A stretch of DNA of 64,000 nucleotides, from assembly GCA_964526225.1 (NCBI GenBank), contig CAZGLL010000004.1, positions 6,257 through 70,256 on the forward strand, read 5' to 3'. Below are positions 52,074 to 61,175 of the stretch, in pieces. Source of the DNA: DRYM01 sp964526225 (lineage in GTDB: Archaea > Thermoproteota > Thermoprotei_A > EX4484-217-1). Made by a program: the position numbers and the translations under genes. Position 1 is the stretch's first letter; the number at the start of each line of letters is the position of its first letter. Below the pieces are notes generated by a model. It was not told the DNA's origin. It did no database searches and saw only the letters and a list, made by a program, of their open reading frames with translations.

Positions 52074-53267
52074 ATGGTTCTAACTATAGACAACGAGTTT
52101 AGAGTTGTTTTTGATAAGAAATTTTATAATGAAGAACATTCGTTATGGGCTAAATTTGAAGATGGAAGAGTAATGGATGCTTCAGATGCAGCTAAAAGAG
52201 CATCAACTATAAGTGGACAGCTAGTTTCCATAAGACCAGCAGATAAAGAGAAACGTAGATTCTTTTTCTATAAGAAAAACGAGAAGGTAGGTGAACTATA
52301 CTTCGGTACTTCCGAGGAAAGCCTTGCTTACTTAACGTCAACGGACCCTTCACTCTTTCTTGCCTTTCTAGAGAAGATCCTAAAAGCCATCTCAGCTAGT
52401 GGAATGTATCCAGTAGTCTTAGAGTCAATAGGTGAACTTAAGAAACCTAAAGAGTTAACTATTGGCGTACTTAACCACGAATATCTTTCATCAATTATGA
52501 AAGCTATAAATGGAGAATTTAGGAAGGTAGCTTTCATAGAGAAAATACCTGAAACACTCTTAGAAGAGTTAAGTCGGAAACATAGTAAATATGGTACTTT
52601 AGTTGTAACCTCAGTTAATGGTAAACGTAATGTAGAAAAGCCTACATATGAGCCTCCAGAACATGACATTCCACTTTACCCTGAACTTTGCCCTATAGGT
52701 TTCACAATAGGTTTCACGCCTAATTTAAGTGAATGGCTTACAATACATTATGATCCCGTAGGGGTTTATAGTGTAGGGTACTATGCAATAAATGGCAAAT
52801 ACGATTTCGTAAGAAAATGGGAATTGTTCTTTATGGAGAAAAATGACTTAGGAGAATTCAGGCTGACAAAAATTAATGGTGAATTTAAGGTAAAGGAATG
52901 GATGCATGTTTTAATGAAGGACACTGTAAAGAATGGTGATGAATTAAGAAGTATCGTTGCCAAAAGCTTCAATACAAGAGATGAAAGTGTTCTTGCAACA
53001 TTCTACATTGTTCCAATAAAACGGGTTAAAAAGGAACTTACCGAATGCGAAATTTATGTTTACAGTAAATACTGGCCCTCACCTAAGCTCGTAAGACTAT
53101 ACATGAAGACTTGTTTAGGAGAGCCTAACGCTAGTTTATTCTGGATAAAACATGTTAATCTAACACCCTCGATGAAATGGTCTAAGGTATGGATGCACTG
53201 GGCTAAGCCGACGAAAATATCCATTATTACAGCTTGTGTTCTAAGCATTTTAAAAGAAGCTAGATGA
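52074..53267 (+). CDS. Protein of unknown function, 397 residues
   Basis: No family was recognised. The protein is soluble, with mixed alpha-beta predicted character and no cysteine motif; four tryptophans near the end (WMHW near 379 and neighbours) stand out. It begins 13 bases after the small unknown gene and ends converging (8-base overlap) on the AmrS-like gene. It could be the catalytic partner of its small neighbour; this is a guess from gene order only. Confidence 0.6.
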   Translation: MVLTIDNEFRVVFDKKFYNEEHSLWAKFEDGRVMDASDAAKRASTISGQLVSIRPADKEKRRFFFYKKNEKVGELYFGTSEESLAYLTSTDPSLFLAFLEKILKAISASGMYPVVLESIGELKKPKELTIGVLNHEYLSSIMKAINGEFRKVAFIEKIPETLLEELSRKHSKYGTLVVTSVNGKRNVEKPTYEPPEHDIPLYPELCPIGFTIGFTPNLSEWLTIHYDPVGVYSVGYYAINGKYDFVRKWELFFMEKNDLGEFRLTKINGEFKVKEWMHVLMKDTVKNGDELRSIVAKSFNTRDESVLATFYIVPIKRVKKELTECEIYVYSKYWPSPKLVRLYMKTCLGEPNASLFWIKHVNLTPSMKWSKVWMHWAKPTKISIITACVLSILKEAR

Positions 53268-54327
53268 TGAAACCTAAACCCTTGTTTGGAACATACTTGC
53301 CCACAATATTTATTTTAAATCCACAATAGGGGCACTTATTGTCCTTAGTAAGCTTGTAATAAATTACCCTATAACCTGACCTAGCAATTAGCGGTTTACC
53401 GCACTTCGGACAATAGGTTGTTTCATACCTTGGATCACCTATATTCCCCACATAAACATACTTTATACCGTACTTCTTAGCCTTCTCATATATTTCAAAG
53501 AGGGTCTTTAAAGAAGTTGGAGGCTCATGATATTTCCATGATGGATAATATCTGTTAATATGTAAGGGAACATCGTAACCTAAAATTTCAACATGTTTCT
53601 CTAAAACCCACTCATAGCATTCATTATAATCATTGGCGCCGGTAACAACTAGAAATACCATTTCAACATGTATGCCTAAATCTAAAGCTACTTTAGCGTT
53701 TCTAAAAATCACCATCGGATCTAATGCACCAATAAATTTCTTGTACGTTTCTCTGCATCCTTTAATATCGAAATTTAATCCATCAAGCCCTGCTTCTTTA
53801 AGTTCCTTTAAAGCTTCTAATGTCATGTATCCATTGCTTACAATAGTATTGTATAAACCATGCTTCTTGGCTTCTCTAAATGCATCTACAAGATATTCTA
53901 AATGTATTGTCGGTTCATTGAAGCTAGCACATAATCCTTCATCACCGTTTCTAACGGCTTTTTTAACAAGTTTTTCCGGAGGAACATAGTACTGTTCGTT
54001 TACTGATAGAGTATTAAAGCTTAGTGAAAAATTCTGGCACCAAGGACAATGGAAATTGCAACTCCAACCTGAAAAAGTAAGAGCAGTACTATTAGGCCAG
54101 AAGTGGAAAAGCGGTTTAATCTCTATAGGCCTACTTTCTACAGCACTTAGTACACCATATCCTATATTGTAAAGTTCGCCATCAATGTTCATTCTATTTC
54201 CGCAATATCCCCTCTCGCCTGTTCCTATAAGGCATCTTCTTTCACAAACGTTACATAAAACATAGTTCCTACTAACTTTAAAATATAACCTTGCTTTAAC
54301 TAGACTACGTTTTTTGCTAACAATCAT
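53260..54327 (-). CDS. AmmeMemoRadiSam system radical SAM enzyme (AmrS-like)
   Basis: The 355-residue protein has an N-terminal Cys set (VLCNVCERRCLIGTGERGYCG near 23-43), the radical SAM motif C-x3-C-x2-C in SCNFHCPWCQNF near 89-100, and a C-terminal zinc ribbon (CPKCGK near 309, CPYCG near 335). This is the AmrS/PflA-like layout. The companion Memo and AMMECR1 genes are not in this window. It overlaps the small upstream gene by 4 bases (ATGA). Confidence 0.85.
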   Translation of the reverse strand: MIVSKKRSLVKARLYFKVSRNYVLCNVCERRCLIGTGERGYCGNRMNIDGELYNIGYGVLSAVESRPIEIKPLFHFWPNSTALTFSGWSCNFHCPWCQNFSLSFNTLSVNEQYYVPPEKLVKKAVRNGDEGLCASFNEPTIHLEYLVDAFREAKKHGLYNTIVSNGYMTLEALKELKEAGLDGLNFDIKGCRETYKKFIGALDPMVIFRNAKVALDLGIHVEMVFLVVTGANDYNECYEWVLEKHVEILGYDVPLHINRYYPSWKYHEPPTSLKTLFEIYEKAKKYGIKYVYVGNIGDPRYETTYCPKCGKPLIARSGYRVIYYKLTKDNKCPYCGFKINIVGKYVPNKGLGFII

Positions 54328-54713
54328 TTTCTCAGTCTTCTAAGCATCTCTAACGCTTCTTTTTCATACTCTACTTGTTCCTCACCTATCTCTATAAATT
54401 TAAGTGGTTCCTCAACTATTCTAAAGTACCTTACAGGAATTCCCTTATCCTTAGCGAACAATATCTCCTTTAAAACACCATCACTTACTTCGCCGAAAAC
54501 CCATAGTTCATCACATCTAATTATAAGTTCAAAATTAGCTTCCCTAACCTTATCTCTTTCAACGGTATCAAGTAGAAAATAATCGTAACATAGAAATGGG
54601 TTTAGCGGAACATTTCCTTGATCAAATACGAACTTAGCAACATGCCCCTTAAGATAATATCTTCTCTTAGACATAGCTGTAAATATAAGCTTCTTACCCA
54701 TACCGAATGGCAC
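54324..54713 (-). CDS. Small Rossmann-like protein, nucleoside deoxyribosyltransferase-like
   Basis: The 129-residue protein resembles small DUF4406/nucleoside 2-deoxyribosyltransferase-like proteins: PLNPFLCYDYF near 36-46 and DELWVFGEVSDGVLKEILFAKDKGIPVRYF near 68-97 are the typical active-face and nucleotide-side loops. Reaction unknown. It starts with an ATG at 54713 and is translationally coupled to the AmrS-like gene. Confidence 0.6.
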   Translation of the reverse strand: MPFGMGKKLIFTAMSKRRYYLKGHVAKFVFDQGNVPLNPFLCYDYFLLDTVERDKVREANFELIIRCDELWVFGEVSDGVLKEILFAKDKGIPVRYFRIVEEPLKFIEIGEEQVEYEKEALEMLRRLRK

Positions 54714-55156
54714 CTTCGCTTATAAATTTCAGGATTTCATTTAAAAATTTAAACCCTAACAGCAAATGAGTGGATCAAAGTAGAATTTAATGATCAGAGT
54801 CTTAAGCATTATACATAGAATGAAGGAAGAAGAAACAACAATTCTACAAATAAACCATAATACTTTCATCAATAAATAAGCAAAACTATATTGGGCCAGC
54901 TGTTTTCTGGGTCTCAGGAAAGGCGATAACAAAGTTCTTCTAATAAAGCTGAGTACCAAAGAGATGGCGTATTTAACTAAGTATTTAGATGTTGCGTTAA
55001 ATGAAGCCTTTAGAAGGGAACAAGAGCTTATTGCAAAATCTTCTGGAAGGGAAAGCAATTGATTTTAAATATTTTTAATGATGCTACGACATATTTAATA
55101 AATTTTTTCCGATGAAGTGATGTGGAGGAAATGCTTAAATATACAGTGTAACATAT
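54714..55156. other. 443-base region without a clear gene
   Basis: It lies between divergent genes. A plus-strand frame of 60 codons without a proper start (54880-55062) reads like protein (RKGDNKVLLIKLSTKEMAYL...), and may be a remnant or a 32-residue product from the ATG at 54964. A second short frame, 28 residues, begins at 54790. The rest is AT-rich. CTTAAATATAC at 55135-55144 is the likely TATA box of the ligase gene that follows. Confidence 0.45.
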
Positions 55157-56158
55157 TTGATGTGCGGTGCTTGGAGATGTATCTTCCAAGTCGTTGAAAC
55201 AACGATTTCTAAGGAGAAAAGCTCTACTGTAATCTCCCCTACAAATGCCACTAGTAAAGACACTAAATCTCTTAGAAGTCATTTCGATATCGTTCTTAGT
55301 GATTCTGCAACGATAATTTTAGCGTATGATATCATCAGACTTGAAGAGAAACTTATAGTTGAAGAATTTAGGAAAAGAGGTATTGAACCGAAATTACTTA
55401 ACGTTACAGCTTATCCTCTACACTTCAGTAACGGTTTTCTAAGAAAAGCAAACATAGCTTTAATAAGACCTATAAGTATGTATCGCGCCTTCTATACAGC
55501 AGTTGTTTTAGAAACGAACGGTGTACACACGATAAACAATAGCGAAACAATTCTAACATGTGGAGACAAAATTCTAGCGTACAAAAAACTTCTCGAAAAC
55601 AAGTTACCAATACCTGAAACAGTTGTTGCTTTCACAACGGATTCAGCATTGCAAGCGTACAACATAATAGGCTTCCCCGTAATAGACAAACCACCTATCG
55701 GAAGTTGGGGTAGGCTCGTATCGCTTATCGAAAGCAGTAAGGAAGGCATTTTAGTTGCTGAACATAGAGAAAACCTACCTTCAACACAGCTAAAAATTCA
55801 TGTTGTTCAAGAATATGTTCCGACATCAAACATGGACATTAGATGTTTAGTTGTAGGGGACCAAGTTCTAGGGTGTATTAAGAGAAAAGCTACGTCAGGG
55901 GATTGGAGAAGCAATGTTGCAAGAGGAGGTAAAGTAGAAGCACTGAAACTAAATGAGGAGCTAATGGAGCTCTCACTTAAAGCGGCTAAGGCAGTAAGAG
56001 CTGAAGTATTATCGGTAGATATTTTGGTTCATCCTGAAAAAGGATATTTAGTTAATGAAGTAAATGGTGTTCCTGAATTTAAAGGTTTCATGAAAGCAAC
56101 CGGAATAAATGTTCCAGAAAAAATAGTTGAATATGTTGTTTCCAAAGTTAAAAGGTAG
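55157..56158 (+). CDS. LysX/ArgX-like ATP-grasp ligase
   Basis: The ATP-grasp protein adds an amino acid to the carrier protein LysW or a similar partner. The part from residue 53 (IILAYDIIRLEEKLIVEEFRKRG) matches LysX N-termini, followed by PISMYRAFYTAVVLETNGV near 103, the ATP loop in FPVIDKPPIGSWGRLV near 173 and VNEVNGVPEFKGF near 303. The first 50 residues match nothing in the family, so the true start may be downstream at a rare codon. No lysW is in the window. It is 11 bases before argF. Confidence 0.85.
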   Translation: MMCGAWRCIFQVVETTISKEKSSTVISPTNATSKDTKSLRSHFDIVLSDSATIILAYDIIRLEEKLIVEEFRKRGIEPKLLNVTAYPLHFSNGFLRKANIALIRPISMYRAFYTAVVLETNGVHTINNSETILTCGDKILAYKKLLENKLPIPETVVAFTTDSALQAYNIIGFPVIDKPPIGSWGRLVSLIESSKEGILVAEHRENLPSTQLKIHVVQEYVPTSNMDIRCLVVGDQVLGCIKRKATSGDWRSNVARGGKVEALKLNEELMELSLKAAKAVRAEVLSVDILVHPEKGYLVNEVNGVPEFKGFMKATGINVPEKIVEYVVSKVKR

Positions 56159-56169
56159 GTGCATGAGTG

Positions 56170-57102
56170 ATGAATCTTAAAGGTAGAGATTTCCTTTGGC
56201 TAGGAGATTATAGTAAAGAAGAACTAGAGTTTATACTTAAAGTGACTGCTCAACTTAAGGAGAGATACTATGCTGGAGAAAGAATAGTTCCTGTGCTTAA
56301 AGGTAAAACATTGGCTTTAATATTTCAAAAGCCAAGTACAAGAACTAGGGTAAGTTTCGAAGTAGCTATGAAGCAGCTTGGAGGATTCACAATAACCCTA
56401 AATTGGAATGAACTACAGCTTGGCAGAGGAGAGACAATAGCGGATACTGCAAGGGTTATGAGCAGATATGTTGATGGAATTATGGCGAGAGTATATTCAC
56501 ACAATGACCTCGTTGAATTAGCAAAGTACTCTACAGTACCTGTAATTAACGGGTTAAGCGACTCATTTCATCCAGTACAGGCTTTATCAGACATGTTCAC
56601 TATATTTGAGAAGAAAGGTAGGCTTAAAGGAATAAAGCTGGTGTTCCTAGGTGATGGAGGAAACAATGTTGCTCAAAGCCTACTCGTAGCTTCAGCAAAA
56701 CTAGGAGTAAACATTACGGTATCTTCACCGCCAAAATATAGGCCCTCAAAAGAGGTTTTAGAGGTAGCTGAAGAAGCAGCTAAACATAGCGGTTCACAAA
56801 TAGACTTCATTGAAGACCCGTATGAAGCAGTAGAAGACGCGGATGTAATATACACTGACGTATGGGTTAGTATGGGCCAAGAGAAAGAGAGAGAAACAAG
56901 GATTAAGGAATTAAGTAAGTACCAAGTTAACACTAAACTTATGAAGCACGCTAAGAAAGACGCTATATTCATGCATTGCTTACCAGCACATAGAGGTCAA
57001 GAAGTAACTGATGATGTAATAGATGGTCCATGGTCTGTCGTATGGGATCAAGCTGAAAATAGAATGCATACGCAAAAAGCGCTTCTAGCATTACTTCTTT
57101 AA
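56170..57102 (+). CDS. argF: Ornithine carbamoyltransferase
   Basis: The 310-residue protein makes citrulline from ornithine and carbamoyl phosphate. FQKPSTRTRVSFE near 55-67 is the carbamoyl-phosphate site, and FMHCLPAHRG near 265-274 the ornithine site. The open frame starts with GTG ATG; the ATG at 56170 is used. It follows the LysX/ArgX-like gene by 11 bases, so the two are likely an arginine operon, and it is convergent with the gene at 57091. Confidence 0.96.
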   Translation: MNLKGRDFLWLGDYSKEELEFILKVTAQLKERYYAGERIVPVLKGKTLALIFQKPSTRTRVSFEVAMKQLGGFTITLNWNELQLGRGETIADTARVMSRYVDGIMARVYSHNDLVELAKYSTVPVINGLSDSFHPVQALSDMFTIFEKKGRLKGIKLVFLGDGGNNVAQSLLVASAKLGVNITVSSPPKYRPSKEVLEVAEEAAKHSGSQIDFIEDPYEAVEDADVIYTDVWVSMGQEKERETRIKELSKYQVNTKLMKHAKKDAIFMHCLPAHRGQEVTDDVIDGPWSVVWDQAENRMHTQKALLALLL

Positions 57103-57552
57103 AGAACTTAGCGGAAAAATCTCCATTAGGGTGGCTATAACCGTAGGTAAAACTATTAAGAAGCCGTAAGCGTAAAGTATAAGTCTTAAATCTATGGTTA
57201 CTTCAACAGCGACATTATCTACAATAACGGTTCTACTGAAAATTCCGCTTTCCAATAAGGTGTAGATTAGTAGGAAGCTTATTATGAATAAAGCTAAACG
57301 AAGCGATTTACCTAAAACCTTCCATACTCTGCTTTCTTCAAGAACCCCTATGATTATCGATAGAAAAATTATTGTTGCGAAATAAGCTTCAACATTATAT
57401 TCAACAGTAAATACGTACTCAGTCTTAAAACTCTCATATAATGATTTTTCAAAATAACCTCCAATACTACTAATAAGCCATAAGGGAATAATTATGGTTA
57501 CAATTGATGTTCCCAAACCCTTCAGAACTCCCTTAATAATGCTTTTCCACAA
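57091..57552 (-). CDS. Membrane protein of unknown function, 153 residues
   Basis: It has about four hydrophobic segments (near 12-30, 55-75, 82-100, 123-145). No family was recognised. It ends overlapping argF by 12 bases and begins 12 bases after the stop of the next upstream gene, so it is the last of a three-gene operon of envelope-like proteins (58607-57091). Confidence 0.55.
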   Translation of the reverse strand: MWKSIIKGVLKGLGTSIVTIIIPLWLISSIGGYFEKSLYESFKTEYVFTVEYNVEAYFATIIFLSIIIGVLEESRVWKVLGKSLRLALFIISFLLIYTLLESGIFSRTVIVDNVAVEVTIDLRLILYAYGFLIVLPTVIATLMEIFPLSSLKK

Positions 57553-57564
57553 CTTACATCACCA

Positions 57565-58290
57565 CTAAATTTTAATGATTATTGTTCTCGAGGAAACAAC
57601 TTTCCCCTTTACCAGTAGGTTTATGGAGAAAGCAACCCCCTTCTCTAAATCTTCCTTTGGAACATTAACTAGGGGTAGGTTTAAAACAGTGGTATTACAT
57701 GGCATTAATGTGATATTTGATGTTTTAGAATAATTTAGTGCTGTAAAAACGACCTTACCATGAATTTCTAATGGTAAATAGTTAATTATAGTAGCGTTCA
57801 TAGTTACACTACATTCTGAATTATAAGCGGTGTAGCCTACTTTAAGAGGCTCTATTTTGATTCCGTAAGCATCTTTGAAATCTCTAAAAGCTATCTTCAG
57901 CGGTATAATGCCGTCGTAATTGAATTCGAAGCCTAATAACAAAGAACTGTTCCCATAAATTACGTTTCCTAAGTATTCTAAAGGAACTTTGATTGTTAAA
58001 TTAGCTGTTTCGTTATGCCCTAAATTTATGGAGTGACTTTTTAAAGTAATATTTTTTATTTTCAAAAACGCTTTGAAGTTTTTTAACACACGTTGTCCAT
58101 TATAGCTAACTTCAATGTTAAACTTTAAGCCATCATTTTCGGGTATGCATTCAATGTTAGCTATTTTTGCTTTGAAATTTCCCTGACCTAAATCGGAAGT
58201 TAATGAGAATATTTCGATAAGTAACACTAAAAATATGAGTAATGCTAATGCGTAACCTAGCAGTTTAATTAAACTGCTAATTCCCTTCAA
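57565..58290 (-). CDS. Exported or membrane-anchored beta-rich protein
   Basis: The 241-residue protein has an N-terminal hydrophobic segment (about 7-28), then a beta-rich outside part with several possible N-glycosylation sites (NIT, NET, NLT, NSS, NST-like). No family was recognised. It lies between two small membrane proteins, in the same operon. Confidence 0.55.
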   Translation of the reverse strand: MKGISSLIKLLGYALALLIFLVLLIEIFSLTSDLGQGNFKAKIANIECIPENDGLKFNIEVSYNGQRVLKNFKAFLKIKNITLKSHSINLGHNETANLTIKVPLEYLGNVIYGNSSLLLGFEFNYDGIIPLKIAFRDFKDAYGIKIEPLKVGYTAYNSECSVTMNATIINYLPLEIHGKVVFTALNYSKTSNITLMPCNTTVLNLPLVNVPKEDLEKGVAFSINLLVKGKVVSSRTIIIKI

Positions 58291-58319
58291 AGTTTAGCAC
58301 CGAAGCACTAATGCCACTA

Positions 58320-58607
58320 TTAGTAATGTTCTTCTTCACTAGCTGTTAGTAACGATACTCCTCTTAGTGTAATTATTGAACTAATCCATCCCATTATTCC
58401 TAAGAAAGCTATTTTCATTACTAAGTATATTCCCCAACTAAGCATCCATGAAATAATGTTTTCTGTAGAGCTTGCTTCAGGTATTGCTACGCTTTTGTAT
58501 TCTATATATGCGAAAATAAACACTGTAAGCAGTAAAACCAAACCTATTGCTAAAAGAATAAAACCACTATATTTACTTGCTTTCTTGGACAATATATTCT
58601 GCCTCAA
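58320..58607 (-). CDS. Small membrane protein, 95 residues
   Basis: Two hydrophobic segments (near 14-34 and 50-72) and a charged end. No family was recognised. It is the first gene of the operon that runs to 57091; 29 bases separate it from the anchored beta-rich protein. Confidence 0.5.
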   Translation of the reverse strand: MRQNILSKKASKYSGFILLAIGLVLLLTVFIFAYIEYKSVAIPEASSTENIISWMLSWGIYLVMKIAFLGIMGWISSIITLRGVSLLTASEEEHY

Positions 58608-58659
58608 AATAATAGATGTTTTTAGTTATGTAAAAATGTTGTTAACAATAGGTTTTAAC

Positions 58660-58803
58660 CTAAAAATCCGCGTATTTTAGCTGTTTCAGTAACGTATGAG
58701 AAGACTTCGAATCCGATGATGCTTGAGAAACCATTGTAACATATCTTTCCTCAAGTTCCTCACAGTTTTTACTTAATATGTCAATGTTTTTCAACGTCTT
58801 CAT
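58660..58803 (-). CDS. Possible 47-residue small protein
   Basis: An ATG at 58803 opens a frame with the product MKTLKNIDILSKNCEELEER..., which is charged, likely helical, and ends at 58660. It begins 21 bases after the stop of the M28-like peptidase gene and the codon use resembles the neighbours. It is too short to be sure and no family was recognised. Confidence 0.4.
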   Translation of the reverse strand: MKTLKNIDILSKNCEELEERYVTMVSQASSDSKSSHTLLKQLKYADF

Positions 58804-58824
58804 ATTAGTTTTCCCGTAAATATC

Positions 58825-60699
58825 CTATGATATTTCGATTAAACCTAGCTTTGCTAATGCTTGAATAGTTCTCGCAAAGTCCTTCTCTTCGAACCATCCA
58901 TATTCTGAAACCATTAGTTCGTAAAGTTCACGATATGTCCATGGCTTAGTGTTTAATGCAACTATGGTGCTGTATGTTATTGAGAACAATGCTCTATTCT
59001 TCTCCATTAACTTAGCTAGTTTCATAGCGAGCTTTGGTTGCTTAGATAATGCTTTTCTCATGCTGAACATTTGCTTTACCTTAAGCTTTAATGTTTTATC
59101 TTCTAGTTTTCTAGAGACCTTAACCTTAACGTCCCTATATTTTATTTTTCTTGAAATATCTTTCTTTATTTTCTTGACCTTGCCGCAAAAACTGCTCCAT
59201 CTCTTACATATGCTTTCTAAGCTAGATAAAGCGTAGTTTAGGTAGTATTTCGAAAAAATGTTCCTTAAAACATTGGCTTCTTTATGACTTAATATTGTTG
59301 CTAATTTTTCATAGTAATCTCTCATTAAGTATGAGTGTATTATTTCAACTATTGTTTGTGGAGGGGTTTTAAGCGAAACAGTATAGCCTAGTGTTAAAGC
59401 CATAATACCTGACATTTTAAGCATTTCAGGATCTACTTTATCAGGGGTGTCCATATGTGTATGATAGTACCTATCCGGCCACTGATTAAGCATTATTGAG
59501 GGTTTTCTTGCAAAACAGAAAACGTCATGATCGCTTCCTACGGAATACTCTGTTGAAGCATATCTTACCTTAGGGGTTCTTGTTGAGCTACTAAATGTCT
59601 GCTCTCTTCTAAACACAATATCTGCTATATACTCAGCTAATTCATTTCCAAAGTAAGGTAGAACTAAGGGGGACTTTATTATGTTAAATACCGAACCTAC
59701 TTTCCATTGGGATTCGCCGACCATGTCCAAATTTATTAGGAAACTTACTTCACTAACTACTGATGGTTCTTTAGCTAGAATAGCTAACGTACCCGTATAC
59801 TCTGGAACCCAAATGAATCTAAAGCCTAATTCTCCTCGATTAAGTTCTCCCCTATCATAGATTGTCTTTATTGTTCTAGCCATTTCGATCAATGTTGCTG
59901 AGCCAGAAGCATTATCATTAGCTCCCGGTGATGGATGACAATAGTGAGCTATGAAACCGACATATTCTTCTCTTTCACCTTCAACATCAGCTACTATTGA
60001 GAATCCCTGTTTAACCCTATGTTCAGCATCTACAAAGGCTTGAACAACAACATTCCTACCACGTTCGATAGCTGAAATCATTTCGTTAGCTACTCTTTCA
60101 GAAACAGATAATGCAATGGTTTTCGAGAACTTTCTAGTCTCCTTCCTAGTAAGAAATAGTCCAAAATAGGGTACAGCATTTGGTTCAGGAGAATTCCTCT
60201 TAAAAACAATTATACCTTTAGCTCCAGCTTTAGCTGCTTCTACGAAAACATTGTAGGGTCTTTCAGATACGAGAACAAATTTCCCTTCAACATTCACCTT
60301 CCTAAAAATCCCCGATTTCCAAGAGCCAACGTATACTACTTCTCCTTCGAAAACTTCCCCACGAGTTCCCGGGGAATGAGCAACCACCATCGTTGGAACT
60401 TCCTTAAACGTCGAAATGAGTTTTTCATGAGGCTTAACTACTTTCAACCAAGCATCCCTAATGTCCCATCCTAAAGGCACCGTGAAACCGAAGAATTCGG
60501 AAACACCATTAAACATGAATGTTACCTTCTTAACGCTTAAACCGTAACCTTTAACTTGTTTGAAAATGTAGTTTCCAGCATCAATAAGCCCCTGCGAACC
60601 CTGAATCCTATGATACCTAGAAATTTCGTAGACATGTTCCAAAGCACTTTTCGACGAAAACTCCTTCTCAAAAATCTTAACTGTCTTCTTCAAATCCAA
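58825..60699 (-). CDS. M28-like aminopeptidase with PA-type insert and C-terminal extension
   Basis: The 624-residue protein has a PA-like domain (about 100-220), then the zinc-peptidase part: HYCHPSPGANDNASGSATLIEMA near 251-273, LINLDMVGES near 326, YSVGSDHDVF near 388 and HTHMDTPDKVD near 412. The last 180 residues are helical and winged-helix-like at the end. It has no signal peptide, so it works in the cytoplasm or is exported by other means. TTG at 60699 is used, with GGTGG upstream. Confidence 0.8.
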   Translation of the reverse strand: MDLKKTVKIFEKEFSSKSALEHVYEISRYHRIQGSQGLIDAGNYIFKQVKGYGLSVKKVTFMFNGVSEFFGFTVPLGWDIRDAWLKVVKPHEKLISTFKEVPTMVVAHSPGTRGEVFEGEVVYVGSWKSGIFRKVNVEGKFVLVSERPYNVFVEAAKAGAKGIIVFKRNSPEPNAVPYFGLFLTRKETRKFSKTIALSVSERVANEMISAIERGRNVVVQAFVDAEHRVKQGFSIVADVEGEREEYVGFIAHYCHPSPGANDNASGSATLIEMARTIKTIYDRGELNRGELGFRFIWVPEYTGTLAILAKEPSVVSEVSFLINLDMVGESQWKVGSVFNIIKSPLVLPYFGNELAEYIADIVFRREQTFSSSTRTPKVRYASTEYSVGSDHDVFCFARKPSIMLNQWPDRYYHTHMDTPDKVDPEMLKMSGIMALTLGYTVSLKTPPQTIVEIIHSYLMRDYYEKLATILSHKEANVLRNIFSKYYLNYALSSLESICKRWSSFCGKVKKIKKDISRKIKYRDVKVKVSRKLEDKTLKLKVKQMFSMRKALSKQPKLAMKLAKLMEKNRALFSITYSTIVALNTKPWTYRELYELMVSEYGWFEEKDFARTIQALAKLGLIEIS

Positions 60700-60823
60700 A
60701 ACAATACCACCCTATCTTACTACAATAATGGTTATGGTTATTAAGTGATTTTCTCAAAGCAGTCTATGGCTATACGAAAATTACTTCTTCAAATTTCTCC
60801 TTAAACTCAGGATGCTTCCAAAG

Positions 60824-61084
60824 CTATCTCTTAACGAAACTACATGAAACCTTAAGCTTCCTAAAACCTTTGCTTAAAGCGTAGTTCAAGGCCTCCCTAA
60901 CAGCAATAGAAGCTAAACCCCTACCTCTAAAAGCCCTAAGTGTGTACGTTGAAACTAGATGGAAAACATCATCTTCAATCCTATATAAAAGTCTAACAGC
61001 TCTTTTACCGCATACTTTAACATAAAACATTTCATTATTAAAACCAACTTCAACTTCTTCGCACTTGTCAACATCTAGCTTCAT
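60824..61084 (-). CDS. Short GNAT-fold protein (NATD1/YidJ-like)
   Basis: The 86-residue protein has FHLVSTYTLRAFRGRGLASIAVREALNYALSKGFRKLKVSCSFVKR, which fits the short GNAT family with the RGRGLA acetyl-CoA loop and the terminal CSFV. The length is normal for this group. The substrate is unknown. It is alone, 90 bases from the lipoate ligase remnant. Confidence 0.75.
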   Translation of the reverse strand: MKLDVDKCEEVEVGFNNEMFYVKVCGKRAVRLLYRIEDDVFHLVSTYTLRAFRGRGLASIAVREALNYALSKGFRKLKVSCSFVKR

Positions 61085-61175
61085 GACCTAGATCCCGCGG
61101 AACTTCTTCCTTTAAAAACTTCAAGAAAGCAGATAAAGATTTCTCTTACAAAATTATTAAAGAGACATTAGGTAT

